64,000 nucleotides of DNA from Oceanihabitans sp. IOP_32 (lineage in GTDB: Bacteria; Bacteroidota; Bacteroidia; Flavobacteriales; Flavobacteriaceae). The position numbers were made by a program, and so were the translations under genes. The notes beneath the pieces are model-generated. The model was given only the letters and a program-made list of their open reading frames with translations. It ran no database searches and was not told the origin of the DNA. This document shows, in pieces, positions 17,095 through 25,965 of this stretch. The stretch is from assembly GCF_009498295.1 (NCBI RefSeq), contig NZ_CP040813.1, positions 911,001 to 975,000 on the forward strand, written 5' to 3'. The number at the start of each line of letters is the position of its first letter. The stretch's first letter is position 1.

Positions 17095-18102
17095 ATGATT
17101 TTAGTTACTGGAGGCACAGGTTTAGTTGGTGCACATTTACTTTATAAACTGGTTAAAAACAACGAAAAAGTTCGAGCAATATATAGAAACGAACACAAGC
17201 TTAAACACGTAAAACAAGTGTTTTCGACTTACTCGGACGATGATGATGCTCTTTTTAACCATATAGATTGGATAGAAGCCAATATTTTAGATATTAGCCA
17301 ACTTAATGATGCTTTTACGAACGTTACTCAGGTATACCACTGTGCAGCTTTTATATCTTTTGACCCTAACAAACACAAAGCTTTATGTAAAATTAATATT
17401 GAGGGCACCGCGAATATTGTTAATTTTTGCATTTCTAACAACATAGAAAAATTATGTTATGTTAGCTCGATTGCTACGACAGGAAAACCCATTAATAATG
17501 AGGTTATTACCGAAGAAACGCACTGGAATCCTGAAGATGATAATAGCTTCTATGCCATAACTAAATATGGAGCCGAAATGGAGGTTTGGCGTGCCTCAGA
17601 AGAAGGTGTAAACGTTGTTATTGTAAATCCTGGCGTTATTTTAGGCGCAGGTGTTTGGAGTTCTGCTAGTACTCAGTTGTTTAAAAAAGCACATAAAGGC
17701 TTAACCTATTACACCACAGGAACTATTGGTTTAATAGATGTTAAAGATGTGGTATCCATTATGATTGACCTTCAAAAAAGTGACATCATAAACAAACGTT
17801 TTATATTAGTTGCTGAAAACTGGAGCTATCAAAAGTTTTTGCAAACCATGACCAAGGCTTTAAACGCCAATCCTCCAAAAAAATTAGCTAAACCTTGGCT
17901 CCTACAGCTGGCATGGAGATTAGATTGGCTATTACATAAATTAACCGGTAAAGAAAGACAACTAACCAAACAAATGGCCACATCGTTAACTACTAAGACC
18001 ATATATAGTAATCAGGAAATTAAAAATGCCCTTAAAGTTGAGTTTACACCTATAAATAAAACCATTTCATCTATTGCAAATCGATATCTCGAACAGGTTT
18101 AA
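17095..18102 (+). CDS. NAD-dependent epimerase/dehydratase-type SDR enzyme
   Basis: A 335-residue extended short-chain dehydrogenase. The Rossmann motif GGTGLVG is at residues 6-12 and the catalytic YAITK (YxxxK) follows in the middle of the chain, with a Ser in VSSIA before it. Members act on nucleotide sugars, flavonoid-like or steroid-like ketones; the substrate here cannot be read. Its last 32 bp overlap the convergent DUF4296 gene, an arrangement I believe is conserved in relatives. Confidence 0.83.
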   Translation: MILVTGGTGLVGAHLLYKLVKNNEKVRAIYRNEHKLKHVKQVFSTYSDDDDALFNHIDWIEANILDISQLNDAFTNVTQVYHCAAFISFDPNKHKALCKINIEGTANIVNFCISNNIEKLCYVSSIATTGKPINNEVITEETHWNPEDDNSFYAITKYGAEMEVWRASEEGVNVVIVNPGVILGAGVWSSASTQLFKKAHKGLTYYTTGTIGLIDVKDVVSIMIDLQKSDIINKRFILVAENWSYQKFLQTMTKALNANPPKKLAKPWLLQLAWRLDWLLHKLTGKERQLTKQMATSLTTKTIYSNQEIKNALKVEFTPINKTISSIANRYLEQV

Positions 18103-18691
18103 TTAACTTTGCTTTTGTTTTAGGTTTAAGTTTAAGTTGTAATACAGAATCTTTCTTTTTCAAAAGAGCCAAAGTGTCTTTTATTTTTGTTAATCGTAAG
18201 GAATCCTTTGTACTCGAAAGATTTAACGCTTCCTTTTCAGTTAAGGATTTAAGACTTTCTCGTAATTGTAAAATATGTTTGGAGTTATTTTTGACGACTA
18301 AACTTAAAGAGTCCCTTAAAGCTTTATCTTCAGCTTCTTGAGCGACTAACACATCGAACTGCTTTTTTAACCGCTCTAAGCTATCTTGAGCTTTTTCGTA
18401 AATAGCTTTGTAATCGTCTATAAAATAAGCGTAGTAATTATTGCTTAAAGCAAATTGTAAGCTATCCACCCCATGTTTGTTGTACACATAGTTTTCTGCC
18501 TCGAGGTTGTTTTTTTCAAGAATGGTTTTGTTGGACCCCGTTGCCGAAGAAAGCAAGCGTATATCGAGAATAATATCAACCATTTTATCCTTAGAAATTA
18601 AATTCTCGGGCTTAGCGGGTTTGTCGTAATTAAAACACGAAAAAAAACTTGTTAAAATAACAAAATTCGCAAATAATCGTTTTAAAATCAT
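18071..18691 (-). CDS. DUF4296 domain lipoprotein
   Basis: A 206-residue predicted lipoprotein: hydrophobic N-terminus ending in FFSC (Cys19), then the DUF4296 pattern with KMVDIILDIRLLSSATG and YNKHGVDSLQFALSNNYY (about 35-110). The C-terminal half is a charged coiled coil rich in Lys, Leu and Ser. Function unknown; the family is largely confined to Bacteroidetes. Its start overlaps the dihydroorotase stop by four bases, so the two are probably translationally coupled. Confidence 0.8.
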   Translation of the reverse strand: MILKRLFANFVILTSFFSCFNYDKPAKPENLISKDKMVDIILDIRLLSSATGSNKTILEKNNLEAENYVYNKHGVDSLQFALSNNYYAYFIDDYKAIYEKAQDSLERLKKQFDVLVAQEAEDKALRDSLSLVVKNNSKHILQLRESLKSLTEKEALNLSSTKDSLRLTKIKDTLALLKKKDSVLQLKLKPKTKAKLIKPVRDIDLQ

Positions 18692-20034
18692 CTATTAAAA
18701 GTTAATCGTTTTGCAGCAGTCAAGTCGTAAAATTTAAAGTTTTTATAGGCTAAACTACCGTTAACAAAAGTGTGCGTTACGCGTGATCTAAATGTTGTAC
18801 CATCAAAAGGCGACCACTCACATTTGTAAAGAATATTATCTTTTTTTACCGTCCATGGATTATTTAAATCGACAAAAACCAAATCGGCAAAATATCCTTC
18901 TTTTATAAATCCGCGCTTTTCAATCTGAAACAAAATAGCGGGATTATGACACATTTTCTCTACAATTTTCTCTATTGAAATTTTACCTTTATGATGCATT
19001 TCAAGCATAGCGGTTAACGCGTGTTGTACTAGGGGTCCGCCAGATGGTGCTTTGGTATAAACGTTATTTTTTTCTTCTAAAGTGTGTGGTGCATGATCTG
19101 TAGCAATAACGTCAATTCTATCGTCTAACAAGGCTTCCCACAACTTATCGTTATCTGTTTGTGTTTTTACAGCAGGATTCCATTTTATTAACGAACCTTT
19201 TGTATCGTAATCTTTATCGGTAAACCATAAATGATGCACGCAAACTTCGGCGGTAATTTTCTTGTCTTTTAAAGGAATTTTATTGCTAAACAAGTTGGTT
19301 TCTTTTCCTGTCGACAAATGAAATACATGTAATCTAGCACCTGTTTTTTTTGCCAATTCGATAGCCTTGGATGATGATAAATAACAGGCCTCTGCACTTC
19401 TAATTTCGGGGTGATATTGCATAGGAATGTCCTCGCCATAGGTATCTAAAAAAGTTTCGAAATTAGCTTTAATCGTATCTTCATCTTCGCAATGCACGGC
19501 AATTAGCAAATCTGTTTTAGAAAATATTTTCTCTAAAACCTCTGGATTATCAACCAACATATTACCGGTTGAAGAGCCTAAAAAAAGCTTTAAAGCCGCT
19601 ACTTTTTTAGGATCAACTTTTAAAATTTCTTCTAAATTATCGTTCGTACCACCAAACATAAATGAATAATTGGCTGCCGATGTTTTTGAAGCTATAGTAA
19701 ACTTTTCTTCTAATTTTTCTATCGTTGTGGTTTGCGGGTTTGTGTTTGGCATTTCAATAAAGGAGGTAATACCACCAGCAATAGCGGCTCTAGACTCGGT
19801 TTCTATAGTGGCTTTGTGTGTTAATCCCGGTTCTCTAAAATGAACCTGATCGTCTATAACCCCTGGAAGTACAAACTGACCTTCGGCATCAATGAGTTGA
19901 ACATCGGAGGTTTTTGCGCTTATAGAGGTGTTTATTTCCTTAATATACTGCCCTTCAATTAATATATCGCCATTAAAAATCTCGCCTTCATTTACAATCT
20001 GAGCATTTTTAATAAGTACCGTTTTTAGTGTCAT
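18688..20034 (-). CDS. pyrC: Dihydroorotase
   Basis: Amidohydrolase catalysing carbamoyl-aspartate to dihydroorotate in pyrimidine synthesis. The 448-residue protein shows the class I framework: metal-site motif DDQVHFREPG (61-70), the expected carbamylated Lys149 in ALKLFLGSS, His181 in VHCEDE, a HVFHLST motif and TDHAPHT near the C-terminus. The first residue of the usual HxH pair is Gln63, leaving only His65. It lies in an apparent operon after the glycosyltransferase and before DUF4296. Confidence 0.88.
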   Translation of the reverse strand: MTLKTVLIKNAQIVNEGEIFNGDILIEGQYIKEINTSISAKTSDVQLIDAEGQFVLPGVIDDQVHFREPGLTHKATIETESRAAIAGGITSFIEMPNTNPQTTTIEKLEEKFTIASKTSAANYSFMFGGTNDNLEEILKVDPKKVAALKLFLGSSTGNMLVDNPEVLEKIFSKTDLLIAVHCEDEDTIKANFETFLDTYGEDIPMQYHPEIRSAEACYLSSSKAIELAKKTGARLHVFHLSTGKETNLFSNKIPLKDKKITAEVCVHHLWFTDKDYDTKGSLIKWNPAVKTQTDNDKLWEALLDDRIDVIATDHAPHTLEEKNNVYTKAPSGGPLVQHALTAMLEMHHKGKISIEKIVEKMCHNPAILFQIEKRGFIKEGYFADLVFVDLNNPWTVKKDNILYKCEWSPFDGTTFRSRVTHTFVNGSLAYKNFKFYDLTAAKRLTFNR

Positions 20035-20043
20035 TTTATACTT

Positions 20044-20769
20044 TTATTTGTTAAATAAACTTTTTAGTTTCATCGAAATTACCCCAAAAATTGCTTCAGA
20101 AATTATACCAGAACTCAACTTAGATTCTCCTAGTTTCCGATCGGTAAATATAACAGGAATTTCAACTATTTTAAATTTCTTTAAATAGGCTTTAAATTTC
20201 ATTTCAATCTGGAAGGCATACCCAATAAACTTAACAGCGTCTAAATCTATCGTTTCTAAAACTATACGTTTATAGCATACAAAACCAGCCGTGGTGTCGT
20301 GAATTTTCATTCTTGTTATAAATTTAACATATTTTGAAGCAAAATAAGACATAAGTAGCCTTTTCATGTCCCAATTAACCACATTTACCGAATTATTAAT
20401 ATATCGCGATCCAATTGCTAAATCTGCACCTCCGTCTTTACATGTTGAATATAAGCGTATTAAATCTTTGGGGTCGTGGGAAAAATCGGCATCCATTTCA
20501 AAAATATATTGATACGATCGCTTTAAGCACCACTTGAAACCGTGAATATACGCAGTACCTAGCCCCGATTTTTCCTTTCTCACTTCTAAAAATAGTCTAT
20601 CGGGAAACTCGATTTGAAGCGCTTTAACTTTTAAGGCTGTTAAATCTGGAGAATTATCGTCTACAATAAGCACATGAATGTGGTTAGACTGAGAAAAAAC
20701 AGCTCTTATAATAGCTTCTATATTTTCAATTTCGTTGTAAGTAGGAATTATAACAACCGTATCTCGCAT
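20044..20769 (-). CDS. Polyprenol-phosphate mannosyltransferase-like GT2 enzyme
   Basis: A 241-residue GT-A glycosyltransferase of the DPM1 type, expected to move a hexose from a nucleotide sugar to a polyprenyl phosphate at the inner membrane face. Motifs: IPTYNEIENIEAII (8-21), VDDNSPD, and the DXD-containing EMDADFSHDP. It has no C-terminal membrane anchor, as in the soluble catalytic form. First gene of the operon with dihydroorotase (9-bp gap). CAAATGTA at 20800-20807 is a minus-strand TACATTTG -7 box. Confidence 0.87.
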   Translation of the reverse strand: MRDTVVIIPTYNEIENIEAIIRAVFSQSNHIHVLIVDDNSPDLTALKVKALQIEFPDRLFLEVRKEKSGLGTAYIHGFKWCLKRSYQYIFEMDADFSHDPKDLIRLYSTCKDGGADLAIGSRYINNSVNVVNWDMKRLLMSYFASKYVKFITRMKIHDTTAGFVCYKRIVLETIDLDAVKFIGYAFQIEMKFKAYLKKFKIVEIPVIFTDRKLGESKLSSGIISEAIFGVISMKLKSLFNK

Positions 20770-20887
20770 TTAATAATAAATTACAATTATGAATTTTAGC
20801 AAATGTACATTATTTAAAAGATTGTTGTTTTTTAATATTACACATTATTTATGGCCATAGTGTGAAATTTTATAATAATTTTACAGC

Positions 20888-21532
20888 ATGTTTCGCGATA
20901 TTGTTTTTAATGACATATTTACTATCCTTTTAATAACAGGGCTTGTTATAATTGCTACGGCTAAACTCGTGGCTCCGCAGCGTTTTAGCGATTTTAGTTA
21001 TATTCTAAGCAACTTTAAATACCTTAAAATATATTCTAAACACCAAAAATTTCTCGATAAGTTTGATGCTTTACTTTTTGGCAACTTCATTATTTCCTTA
21101 TCCATTTTTAGTTATTTAGTTTATCAAAATATTACAAATACTAAAATCATTTCAATTAATGTGCTTTTTAAATTGGCCTTTGGTATTGGCTCCTTTTTTT
21201 TAATAAAAGTGCTTATCGAACGTTTATTGGGTAGCCTATTTGAAATTGACAAATTAATAGGTCATTACATCTTTCAAAAAATAAGCTACAGAAACTTTAT
21301 AGGGGTTATATTACTACCTATTAACGCTTTATTAATTTTTACCATTACACCAACTCTGGTTATTTTTAACATAATAATTACACTTCTACTAATTATTAAT
21401 ATTTTGGGTGTAATAACCTCATTTAAAACACATCAAAACGTAATAAAAGCTAACTTATTTTATATTATTGTGTATCTTTGCGCACTCGAAATAGCGCCAT
21501 ACATTATTTTGTACAACGTACTAATTTCGTAA
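20888..21532 (+). CDS. DUF4271 integral membrane protein
   Basis: A 214-residue protein with five or six hydrophobic helices and an N-terminal FRDIVFNDIFTILL opening. The central LLGSLFEIDKLIGHYIFQKISYRNFIG region is characteristic of DUF4271, a Bacteroidetes family found immediately upstream of hemD. Function unknown; the conserved pairing suggests some link to tetrapyrrole synthesis or simply shared expression. The gap to hemD is 26 bp. TATCTTTG at 21473-21480, inside the gene, might be an extra promoter for hemD. Confidence 0.78.
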   Translation: MFRDIVFNDIFTILLITGLVIIATAKLVAPQRFSDFSYILSNFKYLKIYSKHQKFLDKFDALLFGNFIISLSIFSYLVYQNITNTKIISINVLFKLAFGIGSFFLIKVLIERLLGSLFEIDKLIGHYIFQKISYRNFIGVILLPINALLIFTITPTLVIFNIIITLLLIINILGVITSFKTHQNVIKANLFYIIVYLCALEIAPYIILYNVLIS

Positions 21533-21558
21533 AGCAATAAAACAAACTAATTGTGTAT

Positions 21559-22308
21559 ATGAAAGTTAAAACAATTTTAGTCTCACAGCCTGAACCTAAG
21601 ATAGAAAACTCCCCATATTTTGATTTGGTGGAGAAGTTAAAGGTGAAAATCGATTTCAGACCCTTCATACATGTTGAAGGTGTTTCTGCAAAAGATATCA
21701 GACAGCAAAAAATAGATTTAAATGACTATACTGCTATCATATTAACCAGCAGAAACGCAGTAGATCATTTTTTTAGAATTGCTGAAGAAATGCGTTTTAA
21801 AGTGCCAGATACTATGAAGTATTTCTGCCAGTCTGAAGCAGTGGCTTACTACCTCCAAAAGTATGTGGTTTACAGAAAGCGTAAAATTTATGTTGGTAAA
21901 CGGACTTTTTCTGAACTTTCACCTTTAATTAAAAAATATAAAGATGAAAAGTTTTTATTGCCAAACACCGATAAGATTAAACCAGAAGTACCTAGTACAT
22001 TAGATGCCCTAGGTGTAAACTGGAAACAAGCAACCTTCTTTAAAACGGTTGTAAGCGATCTTTCAGATTTAGAAAATGTAACCTACGATGTGCTGGTCTT
22101 TTTTAGCCCTTCAGGTATTGAATCTTTGTTTAAAAACTTTCCGAATTTTAAACAAAATGATACCCGAATAGCTGTATTTGGAGACACCACCATTAAAGCG
22201 GTTGAAGAAAAGGGGTTACGAGTAGATATTGCTGCCCCAACTCCCGAAACACCGTCAATGACTATGGCTTTACAAAAATATATTGATAAGGCGAATAAAG
22301 GAAAATAA
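21559..22308 (+). CDS. hemD: Uroporphyrinogen-III synthase
   Basis: Cyclises hydroxymethylbilane to uroporphyrinogen III in haem synthesis. The 249-residue protein starts MKVKTILVSQPEP and has the two-lobed HemD pattern: TAIILTSRNAVDHFF in lobe one, and VLVFFSPSGIESLF and IAVFGDTTIKAV in lobe two, ending near APTPETPSM. HemD is poorly conserved, so recognition rests on these motifs and the DUF4271 neighbour. ATG 21559 is preferred to an in-frame GTG two codons upstream. Confidence 0.87.
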   Translation: MKVKTILVSQPEPKIENSPYFDLVEKLKVKIDFRPFIHVEGVSAKDIRQQKIDLNDYTAIILTSRNAVDHFFRIAEEMRFKVPDTMKYFCQSEAVAYYLQKYVVYRKRKIYVGKRTFSELSPLIKKYKDEKFLLPNTDKIKPEVPSTLDALGVNWKQATFFKTVVSDLSDLENVTYDVLVFFSPSGIESLFKNFPNFKQNDTRIAVFGDTTIKAVEEKGLRVDIAAPTPETPSMTMALQKYIDKANKGK

Positions 22309-22324
22309 ATTCCTATTAAGTAAC

Positions 22325-22363
22325 AAAAAAAGCGGGTGGTTTTTAAAAACCACCCGCTTTTTT
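22325..22363. terminator. Strong bidirectional terminator between hemD and pckA
   Basis: A perfect palindrome: AAAAAAAGCGGGTGG plus T5, then A5 plus CCACCCGC and T6. GC-rich core, A tract on one side and T tract on the other, between two convergent genes. Confidence 0.92.
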
Positions 22364-22387
22364 GTTATCACTTAAATTATTATTTTT

Positions 22388-24004
22388 TTAGAAAGAGTAC
22401 CGCTGCGGACCGCCACGTCTTATCTCCTCACTAGCATCCGATTCGAATTTTTTAAAGTTTTCACGAAAAGCATTAGTTAATTTAAATGCTGTTTTATAAT
22501 ACGCTTCGTCGTTATTCCAAGTGGCTCGGGGACTTAATACTTTTGTTGGAACACCAGGGCAAGATCTTGGTTGCGCTACTCCAAAAACAGAGTGAATATG
22601 GTAATCTTCATAATTATACAACCCTAAATCTCCATTTAATACCGCATTAATCATGGCACGAGTGTATTTAAGCTTCATTCGGGTACCCACACCGTAAGGA
22701 CCACCGGTCCAACCTGTATTAACCAACCAAACATTCACCCCGGTTTTTTTCATTTTTTCGCTGAGCATTTGGGCATATTTAGCAGGATGTAAAGGCATAA
22801 AAGGTTCGCCAAAGCAAGCAGAAAAAGAAGGCTGAGGCTCAACAACGCCAGCTTCTGTACCAGCAACTTTAGCCGTATAACCCGAGATAAAGTGATACGC
22901 TGCTTGGCTTGGGGTTAATTTAGAAATTGGGGGTAAAACTCCAAAAGCGTCGGCGGTTAAAAAGAAGATATTCTTTGGATTTCCACCAATAGAAGGTGTT
23001 TTTATATTGTCTATATGGTAAATCGGGTAGCTTACCCTTGTATTCTGAGTGATAGAGCTATCTTTAAAATCTACTACTCCTTTGTTATCTAAAATAACAT
23101 TTTCAAGAATGGCGCCTTTTTTAATGGCATCATATATTTCAGGTTCTTGTTCGCGCGATAAATTAATAACTTTGGCATAACAACCACCTTCGAAGTTAAA
23201 TACCGTATTTTCGCTAGTCCATCCATGTTCATCATCTCCAATTAAGCTGCGGTTTGGATCTGTCGATAAAGTCGTTTTTCCAGTTCCAGATAACCCGAAG
23301 AAAATTGCAGTATCACCCTCTTTTCCCACATTGGCACTACAGTGCATTGGCAAGGTGTTTTTAAACACTGGTAATATAAAATTTAAAGCAGAAAATATAC
23401 CCTTCTTAATTTCGCCAGTATAGCCAGTTCCTCCTATTAATGCTATTTTTTTTGTGAAATTTAAAATCGCAAAATTGTGCTGTCGAGTGCCGTCTACTTC
23501 GGGATCTGCCATAAAACCAGGCGCATTAACTACAGTCCATTCGGGATTAAAATCTTTTAATTCGTCTTCGGTTGGACGTAAAAACATGTTGTAAGCAAAT
23601 TGATTACTCCAAGCATATTCGTTTATAAGTCGAATGTTTAATTTATAATTGGGATCGGCACAGGCATAACTATCTCTAACAAACACCTCTTTATTAGATA
23701 AATAATTTACAACTTTAGTGTATAAAGCATCAAATTTATCGGTTTCAAAAGGAATATTAATGTCGCCCCACCAAACGCGATCTTTAGTTACAGCATCTTT
23801 TACAATAAATCGATCTTTAGGGGAGCGTCCCGTAAACTCTCCAGTATTAACTGCGAGAGCACCAGAAGATGCTTCAACCCCCTGCCCTTTTTCTATGGCA
23901 ATATCGTGTAGCTGCTCTGGTGAGAGTTGATAATTGACTTTGGCATTTTTAATTCCGTAGGCGTCTAACGAAATCGTTTTCGTAACTTGATTGTTATTTA
24001 CCAT
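22388..24004 (-). CDS. pckA: Phosphoenolpyruvate carboxykinase (ATP)
   Basis: Converts oxaloacetate and ATP to phosphoenolpyruvate, the entry step of gluconeogenesis. The 538-residue length is normal. Visible motifs: substrate-binding GRSPKDRFIV (59-68), the kinase-1 loop GLSGTGKTTLS (237-247), the metal-binding GDDEHGW shortly after, and TGYTAKVAGTE. It has its own promoter upstream and a strong terminator downstream, so it is a single-gene unit. Confidence 0.97.
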   Translation of the reverse strand: MVNNNQVTKTISLDAYGIKNAKVNYQLSPEQLHDIAIEKGQGVEASSGALAVNTGEFTGRSPKDRFIVKDAVTKDRVWWGDINIPFETDKFDALYTKVVNYLSNKEVFVRDSYACADPNYKLNIRLINEYAWSNQFAYNMFLRPTEDELKDFNPEWTVVNAPGFMADPEVDGTRQHNFAILNFTKKIALIGGTGYTGEIKKGIFSALNFILPVFKNTLPMHCSANVGKEGDTAIFFGLSGTGKTTLSTDPNRSLIGDDEHGWTSENTVFNFEGGCYAKVINLSREQEPEIYDAIKKGAILENVILDNKGVVDFKDSSITQNTRVSYPIYHIDNIKTPSIGGNPKNIFFLTADAFGVLPPISKLTPSQAAYHFISGYTAKVAGTEAGVVEPQPSFSACFGEPFMPLHPAKYAQMLSEKMKKTGVNVWLVNTGWTGGPYGVGTRMKLKYTRAMINAVLNGDLGLYNYEDYHIHSVFGVAQPRSCPGVPTKVLSPRATWNNDEAYYKTAFKLTNAFRENFKKFESDASEEIRRGGPQRYSF

Positions 24005-24031
24005 TGTTATTATAAAATTATTTTATCATAC

Positions 24032-24060
24032 AAAAATAAACATTATTTTAAGCCTTCAAA
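24032..24060 (-). promoter_or_regulatory. Promoter of pckA
   Basis: Read on the minus strand, TTTG (complement of 24057-24060), a 17-bp spacer and TATTTTTG (complement of 24032-24039) match the Bacteroidetes -33/-7 consensus, 28 bp before the pckA start codon. Confidence 0.62.
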
Positions 24061-24071
24061 TTATTTGACAA

Positions 24072-24479
24072 TCATTTTGATTTTATTTTTAAAAACCCCC
24101 TCAACAATAAGATCCAGGCTGTAATTAAAAACAGTCCTCCAAAAGGGGTTATTAGTGCTATATTTTTAAAATTAAACGCGGTTAATTGGTTTGTTGCTAA
24201 ACCGTAGATGGATCCAGAAAAGAAAAACACGCCTATTAGAACCAAATAAAAAATAAGTTGTTTAGCTTTTGTACTCAAGGCAGATGTTGCCCCCAGAAAC
24301 AACAGTAATAAGGCATGGTACATTTGGTAACGTACGCCAGTTTCAAAAGTTTGCAACGATTCTTGAGAAATTAATTTCTCTAGGCCGTGAGCACCAAAGG
24401 CTCCCAAAATCACGCTGGTTAAACCAAAACAAGTTCCAGTAAGAAAAATTATTTTATCTATTTTAAATATATTATTCAT
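24072..24479 (-). CDS. DUF423 family small membrane protein
   Basis: A 135-residue protein with four membrane helices. The family signature GAFGAHGLEKLI (27-38) is followed by ETGVRYQMYHALLLL, LIGVFFFSGSIYGLA and ITPFGGLFLITAWILLL. DUF423 (YgdD/YwdK) proteins are widespread inner-membrane proteins without an assigned activity. It precedes pckA on the same strand, but pckA has its own promoter. Confidence 0.88.
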   Translation of the reverse strand: MNNIFKIDKIIFLTGTCFGLTSVILGAFGAHGLEKLISQESLQTFETGVRYQMYHALLLLFLGATSALSTKAKQLIFYLVLIGVFFFSGSIYGLATNQLTAFNFKNIALITPFGGLFLITAWILLLRGFLKIKSK

Positions 24480-24570
24480 AAAAAATCTCTTTTATTTTTA
24501 TTAAATTCGTAATCCTTTTAGCGTTAAAATTCAAAATCTAAAAACACAAAATTAATTAACAAATTCCACT

Positions 24571-25935
24571 ATGCGAAAAATTTTAGTTATTGGTTCTGGT
24601 AAATCCACATCTTACCTTATAAAATACTTGTTAAATAAGTCTGAATCTGAGAACCTTCACCTTACCATTGGCGATATTGATATAGAACCAGCTAAAAAAT
24701 TAATTAATAATCATAGCAATGCCACAGCCATAAAACTGGATGTTTTTAATGAAGCTTCTCGAATTAAAGCTATAAAAAACGCAGATATTGTTGTCTCGAT
24801 GTTACCCGCCCGTTTTCATATTGAAGTTGCTAAAGACTGCATCAACTACAAGAAAAATATGGTAACTGCATCTTACGTTAGCCCCGAAATGCAAGCTTTA
24901 AATCAAGATGCTAAAGCTCATGGCCTTATTTTAATGAATGAAATTGGAGTAGATCCTGGTATAGATCACATGAGTGCTATGCACGTTTTAGATCGTATTA
25001 GAGATAAAGGCGGTAAAATTATTTTGTTTGAATCGTTTACGGGTGGCTTAGTTGCTCCAGAAAGTGATAATAACCTGTGGAACTATAAATTTACATGGAA
25101 CCCTAGAAACGTAGTTATTGCAGGACAAGGTAGTGCTGCAAAATTTTTACAAGAAGGCACTTATAAATACATTCCATACAACCGATTGTTTAGACGCACA
25201 GAATTTTTAGATATCGACGGTTTTGGTCGCTTTGAAGCTTATGCCAATCGGGACTCCTTAAAATACCAAAGTGTTTATGGTTTAGACCATACTAAATCGC
25301 TTTACCGAGGCACCATACGCCGTGTGGGGTTTAGCCGTGCTTGGAATATTTTTGTTGCCTTAGGAATGACCGACGATAGCTATACTATCGACGATAGTGA
25401 AAATATGAGTTATCGCGATTTTGTAAATGCCTTTTTACCGTACAGCCCAACAGATTCTGTTGAATTAAAATTAAGACACGCCCTAAAAATAGATCAAGAC
25501 GATATTATTTGGGATAAATTAGTTGAGCTTGATATTTTTAACGACAGCAAGCAAGTAGGTCTTAAAAAAGCAACACCTGCACAAATTCTTCAAAAAATAT
25601 TAATGGACAGTTGGACCTTAGAACCTCAGGATAAAGATATGATTGTAATGTATCATAAATTTGGTTACGAACTAGATGGCAAAAAACATCAAATAGACGC
25701 CACCATGGTAACCCTTGGCGAAGACCAAACTTATACGGCCATGGCAAAAACTGTGGGCTTACCAGTCGCCATGGCAACACTTGCAATACTTAATAATAAG
25801 ATTACAACACCTGGTGTACAAATACCAATTAATAAAGAGGTTTACGAGCCAATTTTAAAAGAACTGGAAGCTTATGGTATTGTTTTTAAAGAAAAACAAG
25901 TGCCCTATTTAGGATATAACCCAGAAACACTTTAA
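24571..25935 (+). CDS. Saccharopine dehydrogenase-family oxidoreductase
   Basis: A 454-residue protein with an N-terminal Rossmann segment (KILVIGSGKSTSYLIKYL), then NADIVVSMLPARFHIEVAKDC and the family motif MNEIGVDPGIDHMSAM. The C-terminal domain contains YRGTIRRVGFSRAW. The family includes saccharopine dehydrogenases/reductases of lysine metabolism and carboxynorspermidine-type enzymes. Lysine degradation would fit with the glutaryl-CoA dehydrogenase-like gene at 3795, but the genes are not linked, so the substrate stays open. Confidence 0.82.
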   Translation: MRKILVIGSGKSTSYLIKYLLNKSESENLHLTIGDIDIEPAKKLINNHSNATAIKLDVFNEASRIKAIKNADIVVSMLPARFHIEVAKDCINYKKNMVTASYVSPEMQALNQDAKAHGLILMNEIGVDPGIDHMSAMHVLDRIRDKGGKIILFESFTGGLVAPESDNNLWNYKFTWNPRNVVIAGQGSAAKFLQEGTYKYIPYNRLFRRTEFLDIDGFGRFEAYANRDSLKYQSVYGLDHTKSLYRGTIRRVGFSRAWNIFVALGMTDDSYTIDDSENMSYRDFVNAFLPYSPTDSVELKLRHALKIDQDDIIWDKLVELDIFNDSKQVGLKKATPAQILQKILMDSWTLEPQDKDMIVMYHKFGYELDGKKHQIDATMVTLGEDQTYTAMAKTVGLPVAMATLAILNNKITTPGVQIPINKEVYEPILKELEAYGIVFKEKQVPYLGYNPETL

Positions 25936-25965
25936 GCGTTATATATAGAATTCAAAACCAACACG

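Noticed and set aside
17095-20769. Possible new biosynthetic cluster of SDR, DUF4296, dihydroorotase and glycosyltransferase genes
   Set aside because: The order looks like conserved Flavobacteriaceae synteny, and dihydroorotase is a housekeeping enzyme; nothing links the four into one pathway.
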